From Synechococcus sp. BSA11S (GTDB taxonomy: Bacteria; Cyanobacteriota; Cyanobacteriia; PCC-6307; Cyanobiaceae), in contig NZ_VNWP01000004.1 of the NCBI RefSeq assembly GCF_014224355.1, forward strand, positions 62,001 through 126,000: a stretch of 64,000 nt of DNA, given 5' to 3'. A program made the position numbers and the translations under genes. This document shows positions 17,281-26,986 of this stretch, one piece after another. A model generated the notes under the pieces. It did not search any database, was not told where the DNA came from, and saw only the letters and a list, made by a program, of their open reading frames with translations. Position 1 is the first letter of the stretch. Each line of letters begins with the position of its first letter.

Positions 17281-18437
17281 CCCTGACCACGGCTGAACAT
17301 CAGGCGGCGGATCACCCGCTGGGCGATGTCGCCATAGCCCATTTCTCCGGAAAGGATCTGGGCGATGCGTCGGGGTGCCGTAGGGCGTTTCACCCCCAGT
17401 TGATACCCCACCCTGGGCAGCCTGTAGAACACCTGGGCAATGCGTCGGCCCCAGGCCATCGACTGCCCCCATTCCGTTCGCAGACTGTCGCTGTAGCCCG
17501 CCAAAGCCTTGGTCTCACCGCCCAGCCAGCGGTCGAGGGCCTCAGCGGCCCTGGTGCCGCTGAGCAGAGCGGGGCGCAGTCCCTCCGCCAGGAAAGGGTC
17601 CACCAGCGAGGCCGCATCCCCCACCACCACGGCCCCGGCCTCATGGTGCAGCCGGTGATGGCCATCCCAGACCCGCAAGGGGCAGACCTGTCGCTCACCA
17701 CTGCCCGGAGGGAGCCCGAAACTGGGCAGCAGGCGCGCCAGCACGGCTTCGGCCTCCAGAGGCTCGCGGCCGATGAAGCTGCCCACACCGATGCTGAGCC
17801 CCCCCTTGCGGGGGAAGGCCCAGCTGAAGCCATGGCGGACCAGACCGAATTCGAAATGAGCCGTGTCGGGCTCGAGCACCTCACCCTCCACCTCCACCGA
17901 CACGGCCGAGGCAAAGCGGGGCTGGGGTGATCCCAGGCCCAGGGGATGGGTGAACGCTGAGCTGGCCCCATCGGCAATCACCACGGCTCTGGCGCTGAGC
18001 TGGGAGCCCCGGACCGTGTGCACGCGCCAGTGATTGCCTTCCCGCGTGATCGCCTCCACGGCGGTGGCCTCGAGCAGATCGGCCCCGCAGGCCACAGCCT
18101 GCTCTGCCAGGAACTCATCCAGGCGTGAGCGGCGCACGATCCAGAAGGGCGCTTCCCCCGGCAGTTCCGCCATCACCGGATCCTCCAGGCACCAGGTGAA
18201 GCGCACCTTGGTGATCACCCGATCGACCGCCGGGGTGAGATCAAAGGGGAAGAGGCGCTGCACGGACGCCGCCATGCCGCCTCCACAGGGCTTGGGCCGG
18301 GGCAGGCGGCCAGCCTCCAGCAACCGAACCCTCCGGCCTCTGGCCGCCAGGTGATAGGCCGCAGCCGCCCCGGCCGCCCCGGCGCCCACCACGATCACAT
18401 CGGTGTCGGTGGACGACTCCGCAGCGGCCACGCTCAC
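17277..18437 (-). CDS. Geranylgeranyl reductase-family FAD-dependent oxidoreductase
   Basis: A flavoprotein of 386 residues. The N-terminal dinucleotide fold is [19 protein letters not shown] followed by [20 protein letters not shown], the PxKxCGGG box typical of geranylgeranyl reductases (ChlP) and their relatives. The second FAD box is [19 protein letters not shown]. ChlP saturates the geranylgeranyl chain of chlorophyll; this shorter relative may act on another isoprenoid or a quinone, so I do not assign chlP. The start is GTG 18437, overlapping the frr stop as GTGA, so it is translationally coupled to frr. It is convergent with the cyclic-nucleotide-binding gene. Confidence 0.85.
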   Translation of the reverse strand: MSVAAAESSTDTDVIVVGAGAAGAAAAYHLAARGRRVRLLEAGRLPRPKPCGGGMAASVQRLFPFDLTPAVDRVITKVRFTWCLEDPVMAELPGEAPFWIVRRSRLDEFLAEQAVACGADLLEATAVEAITREGNHWRVHTVRGSQLSARAVVIADGASSAFTHPLGLGSPQPRFASAVSVEVEGEVLEPDTAHFEFGLVRHGFSWAFPRKGGLSIGVGSFIGREPLEAEAVLARLLPSFGLPPGSGERQVCPLRVWDGHHRLHHEAGAVVVGDAASLVDPFLAEGLRPALLSGTRAAEALDRWLGGETKALAGYSDSLRTEWGQSMAWGRRIAQVFYRLPRVGYQLGVKRPTAPRRIAQILSGEMGYGDIAQRVIRRLMFSRGQG

Positions 18438-18985
18438 ACCTTGAGGATGTCGGCTTCCTTCTCCGCGAGACTCTTCTCCAGTTCGGCGACGAAGCGGTCG
18501 GTCAGTTTCTGGACCTTGTCCTGCTCGTCGCGGCTCTGATCCTCGGAGAGCTCACCCTCCTTCTCCAGCTTCTTGACCTTGTCGATCGCGTCGCGGCGGA
18601 TGTTGCGCAAGCCCACTTTGCCGTCTTCGGCATAGCGGGCGGCCAGTTTGCAGAACTCCTTGCGACGGTCGGCGGTGAGCGGGGGAATGTTGATGCGGAT
18701 CAGGCGTCCGTCGTTGTTGGGTGTCAGGCCGAGATCACTCATGGCGATGGCCTTCTCGATCGCCGGCATGGCGGCGGTGTCGAAGGGCTGGATCTGGATC
18801 GTCTGGGAATCGGGGGTGGAGAGGCTGGCCACCGACCGCAGCGGGGTCTCGGTGCCGTAGTACTCGATGGTGATCTTGTCGAGCAGGGAAGGGTTGGCCC
18901 GACCGGTGCGGATGGTGTTGAAGGTGCGCTGGGTGGCTTCCAGCGACTTGCGCATGCTGGCTTCGAGGTCCATGGGTGCTATCAA
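18434..18985 (-). CDS. frr: Ribosome recycling factor
   Basis: Releases ribosomes from mRNA after termination together with EF-G. The 183 residues match the usual 180-186. Diagnostic stretches are [65 protein letters not shown] and the long C-terminal helix ending ADILKV. Start: TTG 18985 has GGAG four bases upstream and gives normal length; ATG 18973 is the alternative. It lies 12 bases after pyrH, the classic bacterial pyrH-frr pair, and overlaps the reductase gene downstream. Confidence 0.97.
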   Translation of the reverse strand: MIAPMDLEASMRKSLEATQRTFNTIRTGRANPSLLDKITIEYYGTETPLRSVASLSTPDSQTIQIQPFDTAAMPAIEKAIAMSDLGLTPNNDGRLIRINIPPLTADRRKEFCKLAARYAEDGKVGLRNIRRDAIDKVKKLEKEGELSEDQSRDEQDKVQKLTDRFVAELEKSLAEKEADILKV

Positions 18986-18997
18986 GAGACTCCGGCT

Positions 18998-19717
<720 letters not shown>

Positions 19718-19790
19718 TCAGCGCACGCGGACCACAGTCGCCGGAACAGTAGCAAGCTCGGCCGCGAGCACTGAATCCCAGTTGCCAGGC

Positions 19791-20453
19791 TCAGAACTCG
19801 ATGCCCGCCTGGGCTTTGACACCCTGCTCGCGAAAGGGATGGCGCACCAGCCGCATCTCGGTGACGAGATCGGCGCGGTCCACCAGCCCCTGGGGTGCCC
19901 CCCGGCCCGTCAGGGCCACATGGGTGAAGGGAGGGCGACGGTCGAGGCCCTCGAGCACCTGATCCAGCTCCAGGTAGCCCAGCTTCAGGGCCACATTCAC
20001 CTCATCGAGCACCACCAACCTGCGCTCGGGCTCCGCGAGATACCCCATCGACCGCTGCCAGGCCTGCTGAACCAGCGCCCGATCCCGCTCCCGGTCCTGG
20101 GTCTCCCAGGTGAAGCCCTCGCCGAGGGCATGCCAGGCCAGGTCGTCGCCGAACCGCTGCAGGGCCCGGGCTTCTCCCGGCTGCCATCCGCCCTTGATGA
20201 ACTGCACCACCGCCACGCTCTCGCCGTGCCCAAGCGTGCGCAGCACCAGGCCCAGGGCCGCGGTGGTCTTGCCCTTGCCGTCACCGGTGAACACCAGCAC
20301 CAGGCCCTTCTCGAGGCTGCGCTCCCCCACCCGTTGCTGCTGCACCTCCCGGCGGCGCTCCATCCGTCGGCGGTAGGCCTCAGCGTCGCGCTCGGGAGCA
20401 AGGTCACCGCCGGGGCCGAGCTCCGCAGCCACCTGATCGAGTTGATCGGACAT
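19791..20453 (-). CDS. cobO: Cob(I)alamin adenosyltransferase (CobO/BtuR type)
   Basis: Transfers adenosyl from ATP to the corrinoid cobalt in B12 synthesis. The 220 residues include the P-loop variant LVFTGDGKGKTTAALGL, VAVVQFIKGGW, RRLVVLDEVNVALKLGYL and HVALTGRGAPQGLVDRADLV, all characteristic of CobO. The N-terminus has a charged helix (AYRRRMERRREVQQQ). It is 79 bases from the start of pyrH on the same strand and 47 bases from the recombinase gene. Picocyanobacteria make pseudocobalamin, so the substrate is probably that corrinoid (inference). Confidence 0.94.
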   Translation of the reverse strand: MSDQLDQVAAELGPGGDLAPERDAEAYRRRMERRREVQQQRVGERSLEKGLVLVFTGDGKGKTTAALGLVLRTLGHGESVAVVQFIKGGWQPGEARALQRFGDDLAWHALGEGFTWETQDRERDRALVQQAWQRSMGYLAEPERRLVVLDEVNVALKLGYLELDQVLEGLDRRPPFTHVALTGRGAPQGLVDRADLVTEMRLVRHPFREQGVKAQAGIEF

Positions 20454-20500
20454 GGGCGCTGAGCTCGAGAACCGATGGTCACTCTGGCGTGCTGGCCCGC

Positions 20501-21505
20501 TCAGGGGGTCGGCCGAAGCCTGGCGAGGGCGGCATCCACGGCTTGCTGCTGGTCACGCCGCGTGATCCAGTGGTGGTAGGTGCGGGTGTGAATCGCCACC
20601 GAGTGGCCCATCATCCGCGCCGCCACCGTGTCGGGCAGGCCGATGTGGATCGTGCGCACGGCCCAGGCATGACGCAGGTCGTAGGGGGTGCAGGGCAGGT
20701 CGTAGCGACGGAACTGTTCCGCCACCCGTCGCCCCACCTGCTGAAGGGTGGTGCGCCTGAGATCGGTGCAGACGGCGGGAAGCAGTTCGCTGCGCTCCCC
20801 GAGCGGGGCCAGCTCGAAGCGATCCACCCACTCCGGCTGAAAGGGCCAGACCTGGTGCTCCCCCGTCTTCGTGGTGGGAAGCACCCGGATCACGCGATCC
20901 CCCCCCGGGGCCAGGGCTGATAGATCAGCGAAGAACACCTCGTGATTGCGCAGTCCGTAGGTGGCCATCAGGCCGTAAACCATGCGCCAGCGTGGGTTGG
21001 GAATGCGCTCCACCCACTCCAGCAGCTGGGCATCGCTGGGCAGGCGCCGGTACTGGGCCTGGTGCAGGCCGTAGCCGGAAGCTCGCTGGCACCAATCCTC
21101 CGGCAGGGGAAGCTCCAGCTGCCTGGCCAGGGCCGCCAGAGCGGTGCCGCACTGCTGACGGCTGCGGCTGGCGGGGGGATAGGCCTCCAGCACCTGCACC
21201 AGCAGAGCGCTGGTCAGGGGTTCCCCCTGCTCCAGCAGGACACGGAGCCTGCGCACATAGGGCTGATAGGCCGCGGTCCAGGTGGTGCGGCTGCCGGCGG
21301 GATTGCGGCGGCGGCGAGGGTCGGCGAAGAAAGCCCCTTCAAAGGCCTTGAGCCGCTCCAGCCCCGAGGTCGATGCTTGGGAGCGACCCCAGTCGCTCCA
21401 GTCAAAACGCTTTTGGCGCAGGGCCTGGCTCACCCGTTTCAACTCACGGCGGGCCTGGATAAGCCCGCTGGAGGTGGCCTCAAGGCCCAGGCTCAGGCGC
21501 TGCAC
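20501..21505 (-). CDS. Tyrosine recombinase/phage-integrase family protein, resident in the core genome
   Basis: The catalytic domain is in the C-terminal half: first Arg in YGLRNHEVFF, H-x-x-R as DLRHAWAVR, His in MMGHSVAIHTRTY and a likely nucleophile Tyr in TYHHW. Lys is possible in TTKTGEH. The only canonical start is GTG 21505 (334 residues). However, reading continues in frame upstream to 21724, encoding IAAIDTELRQENDRLAAS and then LERRGGRLALRGPLPCP, which looks like the true N-terminus; no ATG, GTG or TTG is available there. There is no att site, transposase or phage gene nearby, and its cobO-hemH setting looks conserved, so it is probably a domesticated recombinase of unknown target. 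Confidence 0.8.
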   Translation of the reverse strand: MQRLSLGLEATSSGLIQARRELKRVSQALRQKRFDWSDWGRSQASTSGLERLKAFEGAFFADPRRRRNPAGSRTTWTAAYQPYVRRLRVLLEQGEPLTSALLVQVLEAYPPASRSRQQCGTALAALARQLELPLPEDWCQRASGYGLHQAQYRRLPSDAQLLEWVERIPNPRWRMVYGLMATYGLRNHEVFFADLSALAPGGDRVIRVLPTTKTGEHQVWPFQPEWVDRFELAPLGERSELLPAVCTDLRRTTLQQVGRRVAEQFRRYDLPCTPYDLRHAWAVRTIHIGLPDTVAARMMGHSVAIHTRTYHHWITRRDQQQAVDAALARLRPTP

Positions 21506-21767
21506 CCGCTGGGGACCGCCCCGTGGGCAGGGAAGGGGTCCGCGCAGGGCCAGGCGCCCACCCCGCCGCTCCAGCCGCAGGGCGAGGCCACTGGCCGCCA
21601 GGCGGTCGTTCTCCTGGCGCAGCTCGGTGTCGATCGCGGCGATGGTGGGAGTCAGAGCGGTTCCGGACTGGGGCGGGGTGGCAACGTTGGCTTGGCCTCC
21701 GCCGCAGCGAAGAGTCGGCCGACCTTATCGATCGCCGCCTGCTGCCGCCAGGGGGCAGCAGCAGGGT

Positions 21768-21773
21768 TACGCT
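21768..21773 (+). promoter_or_regulatory. Candidate -10 element TACGCT for hemH
   Basis: TACGCT has the TANNNT form and ends 28 bases before the hemH ATG in the gap divergent from the recombinase gene. The same hexamer is found before ilvB. No -35 is seen. Confidence 0.3.
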
Positions 21774-21801
21774 CTGAGCCAATCGGCGGAACACTTCGGG
21801 T

Positions 21802-22977
21802 ATGGCCAGGGTCGGCGTTTTGTTGCTGAACCTCGGCGGGCCTGAGCGCATCGAAGATGTTGGGCCTTTTCTCTACAACCTGTTCGCTGATCCGGAGATC
21901 ATCCGGCTGCCGACCCCGTTGCTGCAGAAGCCTCTGGCCTGGTTGATCAGCACCCTGCGCAGCAGCAAGTCCAAGGAGGCGTACCGCGCCATCGGCGGCG
22001 GCTCACCCCTGCGCCGCATCACCGAGCAGCAGGCTCGCGAGCTGCAGAGTGAACTGCGCCAGCGGGGGGTCCAGGCCACCACCTACGTGGCGATGCGCTA
22101 CTGGCATCCCTTCACGGAATCAGCCGTGGGTGACATCAAGGCGGATGGCGTCGATGAGGTGGTGGTGCTGCCGCTTTATCCCCATTTCTCGATCAGCACC
22201 AGCGGTTCGAGTTTCCGGGAGCTGCAACGCCTGCGCCAGGCCGATCCTTCCTTCAGCAGGTTGCCCATCCGCTGCATCCGCAGCTGGTATGACCATCCGG
22301 GTTATGTGCTGGCCATGGCGGAGCTGATCGCCGCTGGCGTGCGCAGCTGCGAGGATCCCGGCTCCGCCCATGTCTTCTTCAGCGCCCATGGGGTGCCGAA
22401 GAGCTATGTGGAGGAAGCCGGTGATCCCTATCAGCAGGAGATCGAAGCCTGCTCCAGGCTGGTGATGGGCAAGTTGGAAGACCTGCTCGGCCATGACAAC
22501 CCCTACACCCTGGCGTACCAGAGCCGGGTAGGCCCGGTGGAATGGCTCAAGCCCTACACCGACGAAGCCTTGGTGCGGCTCGGGGAGGAGGGTGTGAAGG
22601 AGTTGGTCGTGGTGCCGATCAGTTTCGTGAGTGAGCACATCGAAACCCTCGAGGAAATCGACATCGAGTACCGGGAGATCGCCACGGAAGCTGGAATCAG
22701 CAACTTCGTGCGCGTCCCCGCGCTTGACACCTACCCCACCTTCATCAAGGGACTGGCCGACCTGGTGCAGCAGGCCCAGGCCGGACCCGAGGTGAATCTC
22801 GACCAGGCCGCCGCCCTGCCCACCCAGGTCAAGCTCTATCCCCAGGACAAATGGGCCTGGGGCTGGAACAACAGTTCCGAAGTCTGGAACGGTCGGTTGG
22901 CCATGCTCGGCTTCTCGGCCTTCCTCCTGGAGCTGTTGAGTGGACGCGGACCGCTCCATGCCCTCGGCCTGCTCTAG
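21802..22977 (+). CDS. hemH: Ferrochelatase with C-terminal chlorophyll-binding (CAB) motif
   Basis: Inserts Fe2+ into protoporphyrin IX to form haem. The 391-residue protein has the catalytic core ([28 protein letters not shown]-like [32 protein letters not shown] with the essential His, and [19 protein letters not shown]). After a short linker a hydrophobic tail at residues 349-391 contains [18 protein letters not shown], a light-harvesting-like helix with the ExxNGR-type pattern. This tail is standard in cyanobacterial and plastid type II ferrochelatases and is thought to coordinate haem and chlorophyll supply. It is membrane-attached through that helix. The gene overlaps the M23 peptidase gene downstream. 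Confidence 0.96.
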   Translation: MARVGVLLLNLGGPERIEDVGPFLYNLFADPEIIRLPTPLLQKPLAWLISTLRSSKSKEAYRAIGGGSPLRRITEQQARELQSELRQRGVQATTYVAMRYWHPFTESAVGDIKADGVDEVVVLPLYPHFSISTSGSSFRELQRLRQADPSFSRLPIRCIRSWYDHPGYVLAMAELIAAGVRSCEDPGSAHVFFSAHGVPKSYVEEAGDPYQQEIEACSRLVMGKLEDLLGHDNPYTLAYQSRVGPVEWLKPYTDEALVRLGEEGVKELVVVPISFVSEHIETLEEIDIEYREIATEAGISNFVRVPALDTYPTFIKGLADLVQQAQAGPEVNLDQAAALPTQVKLYPQDKWAWGWNNSSEVWNGRLAMLGFSAFLLELLSGRGPLHALGLL

Positions 22978-23539
22978 ACGATGCGGCGTCGCCGCTGGAC
23001 TTCTGGGGCTGCAGCTGAGCCTGGCGCAGCTCCCTCCTGCCCGCTCGGAGCTTCGCTGGGCCCGAGGTGTGTTCCCGATCGTGCACTTTGCCGGCTTCAC
23101 CAGCCATTTCGGCCGCCGCACGGGCCCGGGCGGTGGTGCGGAACTGCACTCCGGCCTCGACATCGCCGCACCCCTGGGTTCCCCGATCCGCAACTGGTGG
23201 ACCGGTGTGGTGTCCGATGTCTTCCGCGACGGCGGTTGCGGGGTGGGGGTGGAGATCCGCTCAGGCCCCTATGAGCATGTGTATTGCCACCTGGCGGGAG
23301 AGGTGCGAGCTGGCGCCTACGCCAGTGGACCGGTGCTGCTGCGGCCTGGTCAGGCGGTGAGAGCAGGCCAGCTGATCGGCCACGTGGGCCTGAGCGGACG
23401 CACCACGGGCCCCCACCTTCACTGGGGGATCCGCTACCGGGGGACCTGGCTCGATCCAGGGCTGATCCTGAGGGCCATGGTGCGTGGCCGACGGCTGCAG
23501 CCACGGTCCTCGCAACAGTTCTCCCATCACCGGAAGTGA
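22940..23539 (+). CDS. M23-family (LytM) metallopeptidase, exported
   Basis: The 199-residue product has an N-terminal hydrophobic signal ([20 protein letters not shown]) and a LytM/M23 domain. The zinc ligands are visible in [11 protein letters not shown] (H-x-x-x-D) and in [10 protein letters not shown] (H-x-H), with the usual [16 protein letters not shown] context. M23 enzymes cut peptide cross-links of peptidoglycan or act as divisome activators. Start: GTG 22940 overlaps the last 38 bases of hemH; ATG 22958 is the alternative. It is probably cotranscribed with hemH. Confidence 0.85.
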   Translation: MDADRSMPSACSRRCGVAAGLLGLQLSLAQLPPARSELRWARGVFPIVHFAGFTSHFGRRTGPGGGAELHSGLDIAAPLGSPIRNWWTGVVSDVFRDGGCGVGVEIRSGPYEHVYCHLAGEVRAGAYASGPVLLRPGQAVRAGQLIGHVGLSGRTTGPHLHWGIRYRGTWLDPGLILRAMVRGRRLQPRSSQQFSHHRK

Positions 23540-23544
23540 GCTCC

Positions 23545-23550
23545 TACGCT
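23545..23550 (+). promoter_or_regulatory. Candidate -10 element TACGCT for ilvB
   Basis: TACGCT lies six bases after the M23 stop and 33 bases before the preferred ilvB GTG. It has the TANNNT form. Evidence is positional only. Confidence 0.3.
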
Positions 23551-23583
23551 GACGGTCTTCCGTTGCGTGTGTTGCCCGCCACC

Positions 23584-25485
23584 GTGACCCCCGTGACATC
23601 CACCGCAGCCAGTCCAGCAGCCAGCCCGGCCACCGGTGCGGACAGCCCCCTGATCCAGGCCGAGGCATCAGCCCAGCAGGTTCCCGGACGTCTGTCTGGG
23701 GCCGATGCCCTGATGGACGCCCTCCATCGCCATGGGGTCACCGATGTTTTCGGTTACCCGGGGGGGGCGATCCTGCCGATCTACGACGCCCTGCACAAGG
23801 CCGAGAGCCGGGGCTGGCTGAAGCATGTGCTGGTGCGTCATGAGCAGGGTGGCAGCCACGCTGCCGACGCCTACGCCCGCGCCACCGGCCGGGTGGGGGT
23901 GTGCTTCGGCACCTCCGGTCCCGGCGCCACGAATCTGGTCACCGGCATCGCCACGGCCCAGATGGATTCGGTGCCGATGGTTGTGATCACTGGGCAGGTG
24001 CCCCGGGCCGCCATCGGCACCGACGCCTTCCAGGAAACCGACATCTTCGGCATCACCCTGCCGATCGTGAAGCATTCCTGGGTGGTGCGCGACCCCGCCG
24101 ACATCGGCCGGATCGTGGCCGAGGCCTTTCTGATCGCCTCCACGGGGCGTCCCGGTCCGGTGCTGATCGATGTGCCCAAAGACGTGGGGCTCGAAGAATT
24201 CGACTACACCCCCGTGGAGCCGGGCACGGCCATCCCTGCCGGATATCGGCTGCCGGAGGGTCCCGCCCCTGAATCGATCGCCCGGGCGATCGAACTGATC
24301 CGTCAGTCACGACGTCCGCTTCTCTATGTGGGTGGAGGCGCCATCAGTTCCGGAGCCCACGCCTCCCTGATCGCCCTGGCCGAGCGCTTCCAGCTGCCGG
24401 TCACCACCACCTTGATGGGCAAGGGGGCCTTCGATGAACGCCATCCCCTGGCGGTGGGAATGCTGGGGATGCATGGCACGGCCTACGCCAACTTCGCCGT
24501 CACCGAGTGTGATCTGCTGATCGCGGCCGGAGCCCGCTTCGACGATCGGGTCACCGGACGCCTCGACAGCTTCGCCCCCCGCGCCCAGGTGATCCACATC
24601 GATATCGATGCGGCTGAGGTGGGCAAGAACCGCTTGCCGGAGGTGCCGATCGTCTCGGATGTCCGCCTGGCCCTCGAGGCCCTGCTGAGCGCCTCAGAGG
24701 GCGAGAGCGGCAATGGACGCACCGGTCCCTGGCTGGAGCGCATCGCCCGCTGGAAGCGCCACTACCCCTTGGTGATTCCCTCCCCGGAGGGCGCCATCGC
24801 CCCCCAGGAGGTGGTGCTCGCCCTCCGGGATCTGGCTCCCGATGCCTTCATCACCACTGACGTGGGTCAGCATCAGATGTGGGCCGCCCAGTATCTGAAC
24901 AACCCACCGCGGCACTGGATCAGCAGCAGCGGCCTCGGCACCATGGGTTTCGGCATGCCGGCGGCCATGGGTGTGCAGGTGGCCTTCCCCGACGACCAGG
25001 TGATCTGCGTGGCCGGCGATGCCAGCATCCTGATGAACATTCAGGAACTGGGCACCCTCTCCCAGTACGACCTGCCCGTGAAGGTGGTGATCCTCAACAA
25101 CGGTTGGCAGGGGATGGTGAGGCAGTGGCAGGAGAGTTTCTACGGCGAGCGCTATTCCGCCTCGGAGATGACCCGCGGCATGCCCGATTTCCCGCGGCTG
25201 GCCGAAGCCTTCGGCGTCAGGGGGGTGGGGATCAGCGAGCGTGCCGGTTTCCGCGATCAGCTGAATGAGGCCCTGGCCCATCCGGGCCCCGTCCTGATCG
25301 ATGTGCGGGTGCGCCGCGATGAGAACTGTTATCCGATGGTGCCCCCCGGAGCCAGTAACGCCCAGATGGTGGGTCTTCCCACCCATCCGGAGCTGGCGAT
25401 CGACACCACCCGTCAGTGCGGCTCCTGCGGCTTCAGTACCGAAAGCGCCCATCTGTTCTGTCCCAGCTGCGGCGCGAAGCTCTGA
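23584..25485 (+). CDS. ilvB: Acetolactate synthase large subunit with C-terminal zinc-ribbon
   Basis: Thiamine-diphosphate enzyme that condenses pyruvate (or pyruvate plus 2-oxobutyrate), first step of branched-chain amino-acid synthesis. The catalytic segments are [34 protein letters not shown] (catalytic Glu), [20 protein letters not shown] and the ThDP motif GDASILMN...NN ([15 protein letters not shown]). The protein continues past the usual end ([11 protein letters not shown]) with a Cys4 tail: C612, C615, C626 and C629 in CGSCG...CPSCG, a zinc-ribbon-like module. The start is uncertain: GTG 23584 or 23593 precede a low-complexity Ala/Ser leader of about 35 residues. The small subunit is not in this window. 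Confidence 0.93.
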   Translation: MTPVTSTAASPAASPATGADSPLIQAEASAQQVPGRLSGADALMDALHRHGVTDVFGYPGGAILPIYDALHKAESRGWLKHVLVRHEQGGSHAADAYARATGRVGVCFGTSGPGATNLVTGIATAQMDSVPMVVITGQVPRAAIGTDAFQETDIFGITLPIVKHSWVVRDPADIGRIVAEAFLIASTGRPGPVLIDVPKDVGLEEFDYTPVEPGTAIPAGYRLPEGPAPESIARAIELIRQSRRPLLYVGGGAISSGAHASLIALAERFQLPVTTTLMGKGAFDERHPLAVGMLGMHGTAYANFAVTECDLLIAAGARFDDRVTGRLDSFAPRAQVIHIDIDAAEVGKNRLPEVPIVSDVRLALEALLSASEGESGNGRTGPWLERIARWKRHYPLVIPSPEGAIAPQEVVLALRDLAPDAFITTDVGQHQMWAAQYLNNPPRHWISSSGLGTMGFGMPAAMGVQVAFPDDQVICVAGDASILMNIQELGTLSQYDLPVKVVILNNGWQGMVRQWQESFYGERYSASEMTRGMPDFPRLAEAFGVRGVGISERAGFRDQLNEALAHPGPVLIDVRVRRDENCYPMVPPGASNAQMVGLPTHPELAIDTTRQCGSCGFSTESAHLFCPSCGAKL

Positions 25486-25901
25486 GCCCTCTCTCCCTCC
25501 TGCTCAGCCTCACCCTCGCCGTCGGCCTGCTGCTCAGTCCTTGGGCCTGCCCACCGGCGGCTGCAGCCGAAGTGTTGCAGGTGCGCAGTGGTGTGCTGTT
25601 GCAGGTGGGCGATCAGAACCGCAGCTACCCGGTGCAGCTCGGCTGCATCAGCGTGACCCCGGAGCACGCAGACGCCGCCGAAGCCTGGCTCCGCCAGGAG
25701 CTGCCCCGCCGCACCCGTGTGAATCTCCGCCCACTGGACTCCGCCGATGGGGTGCTGCTTGCCCGCGTTCAGGTGCTGCGAGAGGGGCTTGATCTGGGCT
25801 CAGGACTGATCGATGCCGGCCTGGCCGAGCCGCTGCCCGCGTTGATTCTTCCCAGCGGCTGCCCATCCGTTGACCCCAAGCCCCAGCCCCAGTCGCCATG
25901 A
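25416..25901 (+). CDS. Exported SNase-like (thermonuclease-fold) small protein
   Basis: The 161-residue frame opens at GTG 25416, overlapping ilvB by 70 bases; no other ATG, GTG or TTG precedes the signal segment, so the start is awkward. A signal peptide ([20 protein letters not shown], cleavage likely after AAAA) leads to a domain of about 110 residues. Its strands [20 protein letters not shown] and [19 protein letters not shown], with GLIDAGLAE, resemble staphylococcal-nuclease folds. The full catalytic Arg/Asp/Glu set of nucleases is not evident, so it may be a non-catalytic homologue. It overlaps the next gene by four bases. Confidence 0.6.
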   Translation: MRLLRLQYRKRPSVLSQLRREALSPLSLLLSLTLAVGLLLSPWACPPAAAAEVLQVRSGVLLQVGDQNRSYPVQLGCISVTPEHADAAEAWLRQELPRRTRVNLRPLDSADGVLLARVQVLREGLDLGSGLIDAGLAEPLPALILPSGCPSVDPKPQPQSP

Positions 25902-26146
25902 GCCTGAATCGCACCGCCAAGGGGATCGTGCTGGTGCCCAGCCTGTTGCTGGGGGGGGCGTTTCTCAGCGCCGCCATCTGGCAGGGGGAGTCCCCTGGGT
26001 CCAGCCGTCCCCTTGCCCTCGGCATCGGTGCGGTGCTGCTGGCCGGTGGGTTGCTCACTCAGCTGCTGCCGGATTCCGAGCCTGAGCGACCGTCGTCTGA
26101 AACACCCGGGCAGGACAACAGAGAGTCAACGTCGAGCTCTCACTGA
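25898..26146 (+). CDS. Small two-helix membrane protein, unknown function
   Basis: 82 residues with two hydrophobic segments (IVLVPSLLLGGAFLSAAIW and ALGIGAVLLAGGLLTQLL) and a hydrophilic Ser/Glu-rich tail. The ATG overlaps the stop of the preceding gene (ATGA), indicating translational coupling. It ends seven bases into the convergent Tic22-like gene. No family assigned; the hairpin-like topology and coupling are the main evidence that it is real. Confidence 0.65.
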   Translation: MSLNRTAKGIVLVPSLLLGGAFLSAAIWQGESPGSSRPLALGIGAVLLAGGLLTQLLPDSEPERPSSETPGQDNRESTSSSH

Positions 26147-26913
26147 GAGCCCGCAGCCGATGATGCCCCCTGTCCACGGGATTGCTGTTGCACCAAACGG
26201 AAGTACTCCGGCGTCGGGTAGAAGGCGTAGATGTCGTTCTTCTGCTTGACGATCTGATCCATCACTGCAGTGAGATCAGCGGCCTGAACCGTGAGTTTGC
26301 TGCGATCGGGAATCCCCGCCATCGCTTTCTGCAGCGAGGCGTAATCAAAGAAAAAGAGTCCCCGCTCGCCCTGCTCCATCTTGACGGTGATCAGAGGCTT
26401 GGTGAAGAACACCGGCACCGAGAGCCCCTCCTGGATCGACTTCTGATCGAGGCCCTGCTTGCCCAGCAGGCTGCGGGCCTGGCTGAGGTTGGATGAAGTG
26501 GGGATCACCGGAGAGAGCAGCTTGCGATCCTTCGACGACTTGTTGAGCTTCTGGACGAGTTCCAGGGCCACATTCATCGGCATCGGCAACACACCGGCCT
26601 TGACCGTGGGGTTGGCCTTCACAAACGCCGCCAGTTCCTGATTCGCCTTGGTTCGATCCAGATACAGGGGCAGCACCAAGGCCTTGTCCCGCTCCAGGGG
26701 CAGCGGGATTCCCTTGGCATCGGTGAGCAGGAAGACAGGGATCACCGCCAGCTTCTTCATGGCCTCCTGCTGGGGAATGGCCAGAGCCGGCATTGGCAGC
26801 AGACCTGGGAGGGTGATCCACCCGAAAGCGCAGCTTGCCAGCAGGCCGATCAGGCGGCCCCGGCGCGAAGGCCTCGGCTGTGGAGTTCGCCCTGGAGCGG
26901 AGAGGCTCTTCAT
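26140..26913 (-). CDS. Tic22-like periplasmic protein
   Basis: The 257-residue product has an N-terminal basic region and export signal (LIGLLASCAFGWITLPGLLP, ending near PALA). A Tic22-fold body follows: MKKLAVIPVFLLTDAKGIPL, KAGVLPMPMNVALELVQKL, SVPVFFTKPLITVKMEQGER and DIYAFYPTPEYFRLVQQQ. Cyanobacterial Tic22 is periplasmic and is linked to outer-membrane biogenesis, possibly as a chaperone for Omp85-type proteins. ATG 26913 has GAGG five bases upstream. It is divergent from the binding-protein-like gene, with 73 bases between the starts. Confidence 0.85.
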   Translation of the reverse strand: MKSLSAPGRTPQPRPSRRGRLIGLLASCAFGWITLPGLLPMPALAIPQQEAMKKLAVIPVFLLTDAKGIPLPLERDKALVLPLYLDRTKANQELAAFVKANPTVKAGVLPMPMNVALELVQKLNKSSKDRKLLSPVIPTSSNLSQARSLLGKQGLDQKSIQEGLSVPVFFTKPLITVKMEQGERGLFFFDYASLQKAMAGIPDRSKLTVQAADLTAVMDQIVKQKNDIYAFYPTPEYFRLVQQQSRGQGASSAAGSQ

Positions 26914-26986
26914 GCGTCCCTCATTTTGGAACTCAAACCTAGGAACGAAGCTGCACGTAACCTCGCTGGGCTGGACGGTACAGGCC

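Noticed and set aside
20501-21505. Phage integrase as evidence of a prophage or genomic island
   Set aside because: No other phage gene, tRNA or att-like repeat is present, and the surrounding genes (cobO, hemH) are core. It is treated as a resident recombinase.
23284-23583. N-terminal extension of IlvB into the M23 peptidase gene
   Set aside because: It overlaps the well-supported M23 domain in another frame and adds no family sequence.
26648-26986. Upstream extension of the periplasmic-binding-like protein
   Set aside because: The extra 113 codons run antisense over the Tic22-like coding region, and the membrane/signal segment follows ATG 26987 closely, so the shorter start is preferred.
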